DNA of 20,580 bases from Actinomycetota bacterium (GTDB lineage Bacteria > Actinomycetota > Thermoleophilia > Solirubrobacterales > Solirubrobacteraceae), in contig VAXS01000013.1 in NCBI GenBank assembly GCA_005883255.1, positions 1 to 20,580 on the forward strand, given 5' to 3'. The notes below the pieces were generated by a model, which did not search any database, was not told the origin of the DNA, and worked only from the letters and a program-made list of their open reading frames with translations. The position numbers were made by a program, and so were the translations under genes. Positions 1 to 6,961 of the stretch are shown one piece after another (within the stretch, counting starts at the first letter, position 1; every line of letters starts with the position of its first letter).

Positions 1-972
1 GCCGCGCTGGCCGGCGCCGGCGGCGTGGTGTTCTCCGACGCGCTCAACCACGCGTCGATCGTCGACGGCTGCCGGCTGGCCCGGGCCGAGACGTTCGTGT
101 ACGACCACGGTGACGTCGAGCACCTGGAATGGGGGCTGCTCCAGGCGGCCGGGCGCGAGGCGCTCGTCGTCACCGACAGCGTGTTCTCGATGGACGGCGA
201 CGTGGCCCCGCTGGAGGAGATCTGCGACGTGGCCCGGGACCACGGCGCGCGCGTGGTGGTGGACGAGGCGCACGCCACGGGCGCGCTGGGCCCGGGCGGT
301 CGCGGCGCGGTGGCGGAGGCCGGCCTGGAGGACGCGGTGGACGTCGTGGTGGGGACCCTGGGAAAGGCGCTCGGGTCCTACGGCGCCTACGCCTGCTGCG
401 ACGCCGTCATGGCGCGCTACCTGATCAACGCCGCGCGCACCGTGATCTTCTCCACGGCGCTGCCGCCGCCGGCGGTGGCGGGGGCGCTCGCGGCGCTCCA
501 GCTGCTCGTCGAGCAGCCCCGGCGGGTCGAGCGACTGCGGTCCAACGGCGACGCGCTGCGGGCGGCGCTGGAGGCCGAGGGCTTCCCGGCCGGCGATTCG
601 ACCACTCAGATCGTGCCGCTGGTGGTGGGCGACGCCGCCGACGCGATGCGGATGTGCGAGGAGGGGATCGCCCGCGGCGTGTTCGCGCAGGCGATCCGCC
701 CACCCACCGTGCCCGAGGGGACCTCGCGCCTGCGGTTGGCGGTGATGGCGTCCCACACCCGCTCCGAGCTGCAGGACGCTGCCCGCTCCCTGGCCGAGGC
801 GGCGCGCGCCGCCGGCATCGACCCCCGGGACACGGCGCCGGTGCTCGCCCCGCCTCCGCCGGCCGCCGAGCCACCGGACTCGACACCGGCTCCGGCGTTC
901 GACGGCAAGACCGAGCGGGTGGCCGCCCCGCCGCGCCTGTTCGACGGCGAGGCCGAGCAGGTCGCCGCCTGA
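1..972 (+). CDS. bioF: 8-amino-7-oxononanoate synthase, 5' truncated by window edge
   Basis: This is a PLP-dependent alpha-oxoamine synthase that condenses pimeloyl-thioester with alanine to give 8-amino-7-oxononanoate in biotin synthesis. The frame is open from base 1, so roughly the first 100-115 residues lie outside the window. Visible family landmarks are the SDALNHASIVDG block, TDSVFSMDGD, the PLP-pocket DEAHATG motif and TLGKALGSYGAY, whose Lys codon at 364-366 should form the Schiff base. The C-terminal RLRLAVMASHT block is also typical. After the normal end of the fold (about base 820) there is an extra Pro/Ala-rich tail of about 45 residues ending in two copies of a short peptide. 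bioD follows after 9 bases, so the two are probably cotranscribed. A related synthase such as Kbl is possible, but the adjacent bioD makes BioF much more likely. Confidence 0.93.
   Translation, partial: AALAGAGGVVFSDALNHASIVDGCRLARAETFVYDHGDVEHLEWGLLQAAGREALVVTDSVFSMDGDVAPLEEICDVARDHGARVVVDEAHATGALGPGGRGAVAEAGLEDAVDVVVGTLGKALGSYGAYACCDAVMARYLINAARTVIFSTALPPPAVAGALAALQLLVEQPRRVERLRSNGDALRAALEAEGFPAGDSTTQIVPLVVGDAADAMRMCEEGIARGVFAQAIRPPTVPEGTSRLRLAVMASHTRSELQDAARSLAEAARAAGIDPRDTAPVLAPPPPAAEPPDSTPAPAFDGKTERVAAPPRLFDGEAEQVAA
898..969 (+). repeat. Two 30-bp imperfect direct repeats encoding the BioF C-terminal peptide
   Basis: Bases 898-927 and 940-969 match at 26 of 30 positions and are in the same frame. 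They encode FDGKTERVAA and FDGEAEQVAA, separated by the four residues PPRL. The second copy is the extreme C-terminus of the protein. A proline-rich linker (about 838-897) precedes them. The duplication is read directly; any docking or degron role is inference. Confidence 0.85.
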
Positions 973-981
973 CCGCGCCTC

Positions 982-1659
982 GTGCGCGGGGTCTTCGTCA
1001 CCGGGACCGACACCGGCGTGGGGAAGACCGCGGTGGCGGGAGCCGTGTGCGCGGCGCTCGCCGCCCGCGGCCAGGACGTGGCGGCGTTCAAGCCGGTGGT
1101 GACCGGCACCGACGAGGTCTCGGCCTGGCCGCCCGACCACGAGCTGCTGGCGGCCGCGGCCGGCGGCCTCGATCCCGGCCGTGTCGCGCCGCTGACCTTC
1201 GGGCCGCCGGTGTCGCCACACCTGGCGGCCGAGCTGGCCGGCGAGCCGATCGAGCCGGCGGAGCTGATCGCCGCCGCGCGGGCGGCGGGCGGCGGCGCGG
1301 ACGCCCTGGTGGTCGAGGGAGTGGGCGGCCTCCTGGTCCCGCTCACGTCCGGCTATCTGGTGCGGGACCTCGCCCGGGACCTCGGGCTCCCGCTCGTGGT
1401 CGCCGCCCGCCCCGGCCTGGGGACCATCAACCACACGCTGCTGCCGCCCGCCGCCCCTCGCGCCGTGGGATTGTTCGTGGGGGCGACGGTCCTCACGCCC
1501 TGGCCGGCCGACCCCGACGACGTCGCCCGCTCCAACCGCCAGACGATCGCCCGCCTGGGCGCGGTCCCCGTGGCCACGCTGCCCCCGCTGCCCAGCGCCG
1601 AGCCCGCGGCGCTGGCGCAGGCCGGCGCGCAGCTCCCACTCGACGACTGGCTCGGCTAG
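982..1659 (+). CDS. bioD: ATP-dependent dethiobiotin synthetase
   Basis: BioD carboxylates 7,8-diaminopelargonate with ATP and CO2 to form the ureido ring of dethiobiotin, in the cytoplasm. The 225-residue protein has the family's usual length. The P-loop GTDTGVGKT is at residues 8-16, and K37 in FKPVVTG matches the conserved substrate-contacting Lys. PPVSPHLAAELAG, VEGVGGLLVPL and PGLGTINHTLL are characteristic. GTG at 982 is the only start that retains the first beta strand before the P-loop; it lies 9 bases after the bioF stop. No strong Shine-Dalgarno is visible, so translation may be coupled to bioF. The TAG stop (1657-1659) overlaps the stop of the convergent carotenoid oxygenase in a shared CTAG. 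Confidence 0.95.
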   Translation: MRGVFVTGTDTGVGKTAVAGAVCAALAARGQDVAAFKPVVTGTDEVSAWPPDHELLAAAAGGLDPGRVAPLTFGPPVSPHLAAELAGEPIEPAELIAAARAAGGGADALVVEGVGGLLVPLTSGYLVRDLARDLGLPLVVAARPGLGTINHTLLPPAAPRAVGLFVGATVLTPWPADPDDVARSNRQTIARLGAVPVATLPPLPSAEPAALAQAGAQLPLDDWLG

Positions 1660-2943
1660 GGGTCGCGGTAGAACTGCCCGTGGAAGGAGAACGGGATGTG
1701 GTGGGGGACGTCGGCGCGGGCGACCTCGTCGAGGGTCGCGGCGTCCAGGGCCAGGAGGAACGACGTCCCGCGCGCGCCGTCGAGCACCACCGACAGCAGC
1801 ACGCCGTCGTCCTCCGCGCTCCCGCCCGGCCGGGACACGAGCACCGGCTCGCCCGGATAGCAGCCCTCCTGGCGCCAGCTCGTGGCCTCGCCCCGCTCGA
1901 CGTCCACCTTGACCACCCGGTCCACCCAGTCGTCCCCCGCCGCGTTGCCGTACACGTAGCGGTAGGGCCGCGTGTTGTGGGTGCGGTAGGCGATGCGGGG
2001 CAGCTCGAGCTCGGCGTCGGCCAGGTCCTCGCCGCCCACGCCGCCGCCCTCCAGATCGATCCGCAGCCGCCGCGGGCGCGCCGGCGGGACCGGCATCGAC
2101 CGGGCGGGCGGCTCGGTCCGCAGGTTGTCCAGGTAGAGCGCGTCGACGATCGAGGCGTCCTCGTATGCGCACAGGTCGACGACCAGCTCGCCGTCGCGCT
2201 CGAACGAGTTGATGTGGTGGAACGTGAAGAACGCCTCGGTGTCGTAGGCGCCGCGCAGCTGGCCACCGTCGCGCTCGAACACCAGCAGCCGCGTCCCCCG
2301 GTCGGGCTCCCAGCGGTAGTTCTCGATGAACGGCCGGCCGCTCAGCAGCATCGCCGTCGGGTTCACGACCAGCGGGCACTCGGCCAGGATCAGATAGCGC
2401 TCGCTGAGGCCGAAGCTGTGGACGTAGGCCGGCCGCGAGGTCGCGTGCCGAGCCAGGATCCGCGGCGGCGCCTCGGCGTCCTGGACGAAGAAGCGGTACT
2501 GGCTGCGGGCCGAGAAGCGCACCACGTGGTTGATGGCCTCGCCCCGCGCGCCGTCGAGGTGCGGGTGCGCCGTGGAGTGGTGGAGCAAAGGCGGTCTGCA
2601 CCCGCTTGAACAGTCCGCGGCAGGGATCGGTGGCGAACTCCTGGTAGGCGATCCGCCCCTCCTCGGCGGCCGCCCGGTAGGCGGGGGTGTCCAGGAACCG
2701 CGAGGCGTACGACGCTCGCCCGTGGCCGAACGAGAACCGGTGCAGCATCGCGAGTCCGTCGAACCAGTGGCGCATCCGCTGCTCGCCCACCTCGAACTTG
2801 GCGGGCCCGGTACGAACCAGGGTCCCCGCCAGCCAGGGCGGCAGCGCGCCCGTCACCGGCAGGTCGTCGAGCACGACCTCGCGCTCGAGCGTGTCGAAGC
2901 CCCGGCGGTAGCCCGTGGTCGTGGCGGCGGCGCTCGTGGTCAT
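1656..2943 (-). pseudogene. Carotenoid cleavage oxygenase family, frameshifted with an internal deletion
   Basis: Non-haem Fe(II) oxygenase of the RPE65/carotenoid-cleavage family, which splits double bonds in carotenoids, apocarotenoids or stilbenes. Translation from ATG 2943 (Shine-Dalgarno AGGAGG a few bases upstream) gives a good N-terminus: GALPPWLAGTLVRTGPAKF, HWFDGLAMLHRFSF, and TDPCRGLFKRVQTAF about 115 residues in. At about 2586-2590 the frame changes, and the second frame continues TAHPHLDG, YVHSFGLSERY, TFHHINSFE and, near the end, FSFHGQFY. These carry all four expected iron-ligand histidines. Between RVQTAF and TAHPH the family normally has about 45-55 residues, including the NVNV block; they are absent. 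Total coding potential is about 428 residues against roughly 480-490 usual. As read, the gene cannot make a full-length enzyme. It could be an assembly error or a decayed gene. Confidence 0.85.
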
Positions 2944-2959
2944 CCCGTCTTCCTCCTGC

Positions 2960-2998
2960 TCTAGAATGGACGGATCGGAGCATACCGTCCAAACTAGA
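2960..2998. promoter_or_regulatory. Palindromic operator between carotenoid oxygenase and padR-type gene
   Basis: The left arm TCTAGAATGGACGG (2960-2973) and right arm CCGTCCAAACTAGA (2985-2998) are inverted repeats matching at 12 of 14 positions, separated by 11 bases. The inner seven bases of each arm are perfectly complementary. It is the strongest intergenic palindrome in the window and sits in the divergent control region of a PadR-family regulator, so it is most simply that regulator's binding site. PadR proteins are dimers that bind inverted repeats and often autoregulate; the assignment itself is inference. Confidence 0.75.
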
Positions 2999-3007
2999 CC
3001 ATTGCAA
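2979..3007 (-). promoter_or_regulatory. Predicted sigma-70-type promoter of the carotenoid oxygenase
   Basis: On the minus strand there is a TTGCAA -35 box (3007-3002), a 17-base spacer and a TATGCT -10 box (2984-2979). The predicted start is near 2972, giving a leader of about 29 bases with AGGAGG ahead of ATG 2943. The right operator arm fills the spacer and the left arm covers the start site, so bound repressor would block polymerase. Confidence 0.6.
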
Positions 3008-3517
3008 GCCCCAGTCAACGACATCCGCCTCACCCCCACCTCGTACATCGTGCTGGGCTTCCTGGCCGCCATGGACGAGGCCACTCCCTACGACCTCAAG
3101 CAGGCGGTCGCGCAGTCGGTGGGCAACTTCTGGTCCGTGCAGCACGCGCAGCTCTACTCCGAGCCCGAGCGGCTGGCCCGCGCCGGCTACCTGGTCGAGA
3201 AGCGAGAGCAGACGGGCCGCCGCCGCAAGCGCTACACGCTCACCGCCCGGGGGCGGGGCGCGCTGCGGGACTGGCTGGGCGCGCCGGTGCACGCGGTCCC
3301 GGAGCTGCGCGACCTGGGCCTGCTCAAGCTCTTCTTCGGCGCCGACCCCACGCGGCTGGCCGCCGGCCAGCTGGAGGCCCACCGGGCCAAGCTGGCCGAG
3401 TACGAGGCGCTGGCGGAGCAGGAGATGCCCGCCGGGATGCGCCGGGCGCTGGACTCCGGCCTGGGGCACGAGCGCGAGTTCGTCCGCTTCTGGTCGCGCC
3501 TGGCCAAGCGGGGCTGA
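3002..3517 (+). CDS. PadR-family transcriptional regulator
   Basis: Winged-helix DNA-binding repressor of the PadR family. The N-terminal LTPTSYIVLGFL helix, the PYDLKQAV segment, the SVQHAQLYSEPERLARAGYL recognition region and the RRRKRYTLTARGRGALRDWL wing are all present. They are followed by an acidic/Leu-rich C-terminal dimerisation helix region. From TTG 3002 the protein has 171 residues, normal for the family. That start is favoured because a weak -35/-10 pair (TGGACG 2967-2972, 17-base spacer, CAAACT 2990-2995) would put +1 on it. ATG 2966 and GTG 2915 are alternatives, but they lie inside or before the operator. The gene is divergent from the carotenoid oxygenase and probably represses it and itself. 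The inducing ligand cannot be read from sequence; phenolics are known for classical PadR. Confidence 0.88.
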   Translation: MQAPVNDIRLTPTSYIVLGFLAAMDEATPYDLKQAVAQSVGNFWSVQHAQLYSEPERLARAGYLVEKREQTGRRRKRYTLTARGRGALRDWLGAPVHAVPELRDLGLLKLFFGADPTRLAAGQLEAHRAKLAEYEALAEQEMPAGMRRALDSGLGHEREFVRFWSRLAKRG

Positions 3518-3547
3518 CTCCGGGCCTGCGGCTACGCTGCGCGCCGG

Positions 3548-3910
3548 ATGGCCCGCCAGTACCTCGTCACCATCCGCAACGGTCCCAAGGTCCAGCACGC
3601 GCGGGCGCCCACGCTGGACGAGGCGCTGGCGGAGCTGGAGAGCCGCATGCGGGAGCTGGCCGGCGACGTGCGCCTCGACCCCGTCGACCTGCGCTACCGG
3701 CGCTTCGAGCCCGTCCAGCAGGTGGCGGCCCGGGGCGAGGTGGCGGGGCCGGGCCGGCTGCGCGGCGGCGTCGACCTGCGCGGCGACGGGTCGGCGGAGG
3801 CGTTCACCGGGCGACTGCGCCGGCGCCTGGTGGAGCAGCGCGAGGGCGAGACGCCCTACGACGCGCTGCGCCGGGCGCTGGGCGCCGGCAGCACCAGCGC
3901 CGGTCCGTAG
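3548..3910 (+). CDS. Hypothetical protein, 120 residues
   Basis: I do not recognise a named family. The protein starts MARQYLVTIRNGPKVQHARAP and is rich in Arg, Glu, Leu and Ala. It has a predicted amphipathic helix (LDEALAELESRMRELAG, about residues 23-39) and a second basic helical part (RLRRRLVEQREGETPYDALRRAL) near the end. No signal peptide, membrane segment or metal motif is seen. ATG 3548 follows a TACGCT hexamer (3533-3538) at near-leaderless distance. Its last 55 bases overlap the convergent metalloprotease gene, and both frames look protein-like there, so the true stop of one gene could be questioned. Confidence 0.6.
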   Translation: MARQYLVTIRNGPKVQHARAPTLDEALAELESRMRELAGDVRLDPVDLRYRRFEPVQQVAARGEVAGPGRLRGGVDLRGDGSAEAFTGRLRRRLVEQREGETPYDALRRALGAGSTSAGP

Positions 3911-4542
3911 CGGCGCAGCCAGCGCTGGTGGACGCGGTAGTCCGGGCAGCGCGAAAGCAGCAGCGACCAGAAGCGCGGCGAGTGGTCGGCCACCTCCAGG
4001 TGGCAGACCTCGTGCCACACCACGGCGTCGACCACCGGCGCCGGCGCCAGCAGCAGCCGCCAGTTGAAGCTCATGGCCCCCGAGGTCGAGCAGCTGGCCC
4101 AGCGGGTGCGCTGGCTGCGGATCGTCAGGCGGTCATAGCCGGTGCCCGCCCGGGCGCAGGCCGCGTCGAGCCGAGGCCCGAGCTCGGCCCGCGCCCGCCG
4201 CCGGTACCAGCGCTCCAGCGCCGGACGGGCATCCCCCGCCGGGACCAGCAGCGCGTCGCCGCGCCGGCTCACGCGGCTGCGACCGCGCTCGGCCCGCAGC
4301 CACAGGGCCTCGCCCAGGTAGGGCACCGCGCCCGGCGGCACGCCCAGCTCGGCCCGCGCGGACTCCAGCTGCCCCAGCCGCCGCCGGACCCAGGGCCCGA
4401 GCTCCCGGATCGCCGTGGCCGCCTCGGCCTCGCGCGCCCGCGCCGGGAGCACCACCTCCACGCCGGCCTCGGCGTCCACGCTCACCCGCACGCGCCGCGC
4501 CCGGGGCGAGCGGCGAATGCGGTAGGGGATCTCGTCGCTCAT
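3856..4542 (-). CDS. YgjP/SprT-like zinc metallopeptidase (DUF45 family)
   Basis: Cytoplasmic protein of the YgjP-like metallopeptidase family; substrates are largely unknown. The 228-residue length fits. The N-terminal half is the usual beta-rich, Arg-rich part (RIRRSPRARRVRVSVD). The core motifs are RTRWASCSTSGAMSFNWRLL (about residues 145-164), then HEVCH at 177-181 giving two His zinc ligands plus the catalytic Glu178, and DHSPRFW with the third ligand His187. ATG 4542 is preceded by TATCGT (4557-4552) at near-leaderless distance. It lies 36 bases downstream of the HD-GYP stop on the same strand, so readthrough from that unit is possible. The 3' end overlaps the convergent small gene by 55 bases. 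Confidence 0.88.
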   Translation of the reverse strand: MSDEIPYRIRRSPRARRVRVSVDAEAGVEVVLPARAREAEAATAIRELGPWVRRRLGQLESARAELGVPPGAVPYLGEALWLRAERGRSRVSRRGDALLVPAGDARPALERWYRRRARAELGPRLDAACARAGTGYDRLTIRSQRTRWASCSTSGAMSFNWRLLLAPAPVVDAVVWHEVCHLEVADHSPRFWSLLLSRCPDYRVHQRWLRRYGPALVLPAPSARRSAS

Positions 4543-4578
4543 GGAGCGGGCACGATACGACCGGCGCCGGATCGGATC

Positions 4579-5616
4579 TCAGGCCACCGGGCCGCGACGG
4601 TCGAGCACGCGCAGGAACGCGCTCACCACCTCGGGGTCGAACTGCGCGCCCGCGCCGGTCCGCAGCTGCATCCGGGCCTCGGAGTCGGGCATCCCCTGGC
4701 GGTAGGGACGGTCCGAGACCATCGCGTGGTAGGCGTCGATCACGAACACGATCCGCGCCCCGATCGGGATGTCCGCGCCGCGCAGTCCGTCGGGATAGCC
4801 GGAGCCGTCCCAGCGCTCGTGGTCGTGGCGGACGATCCGCCGGACGTCGGCCAGGAACGGGACCGGGGCCAGGATCTGCTCGCCGGCGATCGGGTGGCGC
4901 TTGACCACCTCGAACTCCACCTCGGTCAGCTTCCCGGGCTTGTGCAGGATGGCGTCGGGGACCGCGATCTTGCCGATGTCGTGGAAGATCGCGCCGTAGC
5001 GCAGGTCGCGCAGCTCGCGGCGATCGAGCCCCAGGTCGCTGCCCACCTCCACCGCCAGCTCGGCGATCGACTGCGCGTGATCGGCCGTGTAGTCGTCCTT
5101 GGCCTCCAGCGCGGCCGCCAGCGCCGCCGCGGTCCCCACGTAGGTCTGCTCGAGCTCGCGGTAGAGCTCGGCGGTGAGCAGCGCGCCGCCGATGTGGTCG
5201 GCGATCGTCTGGACCAGGTGCGCGTCGGCGGGATCGAACGACGCCGGCGCCCGGGCGCACACCTCGATCGCGCCCCACAGCTCCGCGCCGGTGTACAGCG
5301 GGACCGCCAGCAGCGAGCGCGCCCCGGGCGGGAGCTTGCCCGCGTACAGGGGATCGCGGTCGGCGTCCGTGACCAGGACCGGCCGGCGCTCGCGCAGGCA
5401 GCGCGCCACCGGCCCGTCGGCCGGCCGGACCTGTCCGTTGCCCAGGCCCTCCGCGGCGGCGCTGGCCGCCACCTCCATCGCGCCCTCCCCCCGGTCGGCC
5501 ACCAGCGTGCAGGCCTCGTAGCCCAGCGCGCGCATGTCGGAGACCGCCGTGTTGGCGATGGCCTGCGGGTCCAGCAGCCGCGACAGGCGGGCGCCCATCT
5601 CGCCGGCGATGGCCAG
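4579..5616 (-). CDS. GAF plus HD-GYP domain c-di-GMP phosphodiesterase module
   Basis: HD-GYP domains hydrolyse cyclic-di-GMP. From ATG 5598 the protein has 339 residues. A GAF sensor domain (about 1-145) is followed by a complete HD-GYP domain (about 155-330) with H174, FHDIGK (H206-D207), H235 in KRHPIAGEQ, H258/H260, and the signature WDGSGYPDG (GYP at 267-269), then VIDAYHAM. The GAF frame is clearly open upstream of the ATG to about 5616 (RRLAIAGEMGARLSRLLDP). There it meets the truncated GGDEF frame, so the native protein was probably one long GGDEF-GAF-HD-GYP chain. Whether the isolated 339-residue piece is made from ATG 5598 is unknown. The phosphodiesterase residues look intact. Confidence 0.85.
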   Translation of the reverse strand: MAIAGEMGARLSRLLDPQAIANTAVSDMRALGYEACTLVADRGEGAMEVAASAAAEGLGNGQVRPADGPVARCLRERRPVLVTDADRDPLYAGKLPPGARSLLAVPLYTGAELWGAIEVCARAPASFDPADAHLVQTIADHIGGALLTAELYRELEQTYVGTAAALAAALEAKDDYTADHAQSIAELAVEVGSDLGLDRRELRDLRYGAIFHDIGKIAVPDAILHKPGKLTEVEFEVVKRHPIAGEQILAPVPFLADVRRIVRHDHERWDGSGYPDGLRGADIPIGARIVFVIDAYHAMVSDRPYRQGMPDSEARMQLRTGAGAQFDPEVVSAFLRVLDRRGPVA

Positions 5617-6961
5617 CCGCCTGGTCGCCCCACGCCCAGCTGGACAGCCCCGCGCAGCCGGTGATCGACTCGCCGGCGGTCAGCGGCGCGTCGCCCAGGG
5701 CCAGCAGCGTGCGATCGACGATGGCCTGGGCGGTGACCGTGTCGGTGGCCGGCAGCAGCAGCGCGAACTCGTCGCCTCCGAAGCGCGCGACCTGGTCGTG
5801 CAGCCGCACCGCCCCGCGCAGCAACTCCCCCGCGGTGCGCAGGACCGTGTCGCCGGTGAGATGGCCGAAGCGCTCGTTGACCGTCTTGAAGCCGTCCAGG
5901 TCGATCAGGGCCAGGGTGAACGGCTCGGCGCCTCGTTCGGCGCGCGAGATCTCCTCCCGCAGGCGGGTCTGGAAGGCGGCGTGGTTGAGGCAGCCGGTGA
6001 GCGAGTCCAGCGAGGCCGCACGCCGGGCGGCGGCGTGCTCGTCCGCGTTGCGGCAGGCGCCGCTGGCCAGCTCCGCGAACGCGCGCAGCAGCTCCACGTC
6101 GCCCGGCGCCACCGGGTGCGGGTCCAGGTGCAGCACCTGCAGCACGCCGTCCGGGGTGCCGCGGCGGTGCAGCGGGACCGCGATCGCGCCGCGGATCGGA
6201 TCGCCCCCGGGCGTCTCGGCGGGCTGGTGGGCCTCCTCGCGGTAGGAAGAGGTGGCCTGGGGCGCGTCGTCGGCCAGGGCGCGGGCCGCCAGCCCGGCCC
6301 GGCCGCGCGACCATTCCGGGCCGAAGGCCTGCCGCGCGCCGGACTCGCCCACCGGGTGCAGGTGTCCGTCCTCGTCGGCGAACAGCGCCAGCACGACGTC
6401 CGCGCCCAGCGCGAGACGGACCTCGTGGCAGAGCGTGCGCACCACCTCCTCCCGCTCGAGGCTGGCGTTCAGCAGGTTGGCGGCCCGGGCGATCGCCGCC
6501 TGCTGGGCGGCGTGGCGCTCTCGTTCCACGCCCAGCCAGGCTCGCTCCAGCGCGTGGCCCACGCCGTCGGTGACGGCCTCCAGTAGGGCCATCTCGGCGG
6601 CGTCGAAGTCCTGGTCGTAGGCCCGGGCCACGCCCACCACCGCCCGGCCGCCGGTGTCCCCCCGGAACGGCGCGAGCGCCAGGCTTCGCGCGCCCAGCCC
6701 CAGCAGGTCCTCGCCCGCGTGCACCTCCGCCCGGGCGGCGTCCAGCGCCGACAGGGAGGTGGCGTCCGCGAGCACCGCGGCCGCGGCGTCGGCCTGGCCG
6801 CCCAGCCCGGCGGAGCCCACCAACTCGGCACCCGCCCCGGGCGCTTGGGCGGCGAGGACGAACGCGATCTCGGCCTCGTAGGCCTCGCACAGCTCGGCGG
6901 CCACCACCTCGCCCAGCTCGGCCTCGGTCCGGGCCGAGTTGACCAGGGCGATGATCTCGGG
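5617..6961 (-). pseudogene. GAF-GAF-GGDEF diguanylate cyclase module, no own start and 3' end lost
   Basis: About 448 codons in a frame of their own. The first GAF-like domain (about 6960-6530; EIIALVNSARTEAELGEVV) is followed by a helical linker. A second GAF (about 6500-6060) and a GGDEF domain (about 6030-5620) come next. The GGDEF domain has SLDSLTGCLNHAAF, LIDLDGFKTVNERFGHLTGD, and ARFGGDEFALLLP with GGDEF codons at 5777-5763. An RLHD inhibitory-site motif lies exactly five residues upstream, so product feedback is likely. After ITGCAGLSSWAWGDQ the frame ends against the downstream GAF frame, and the last 30-40 residues of the GGDEF fold (the usual DxALYxAK helix) are missing. No credible start codon exists at its 5' end; it abuts the FIST frame. 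Confidence 0.75.

Noticed and set aside
2585..2592. Explaining the oxygenase break by a single base error in the TTT run
   Set aside because: It would restore the frame but leave the conserved 45-55 residue block missing, so more than one base is involved.
129..2609. An 826-codon plus-strand frame through bioF, bioD and the oxygenase
   Set aside because: Low-complexity Arg/Gly/Ala content and overlap with three well-supported genes.
6469..6960. Continuation of the FIST frame past 6961 as a genuine C-terminus
   Set aside because: The sequence becomes Arg/Pro/Trp-rich, while another frame over the same bases gives a clear GAF domain.
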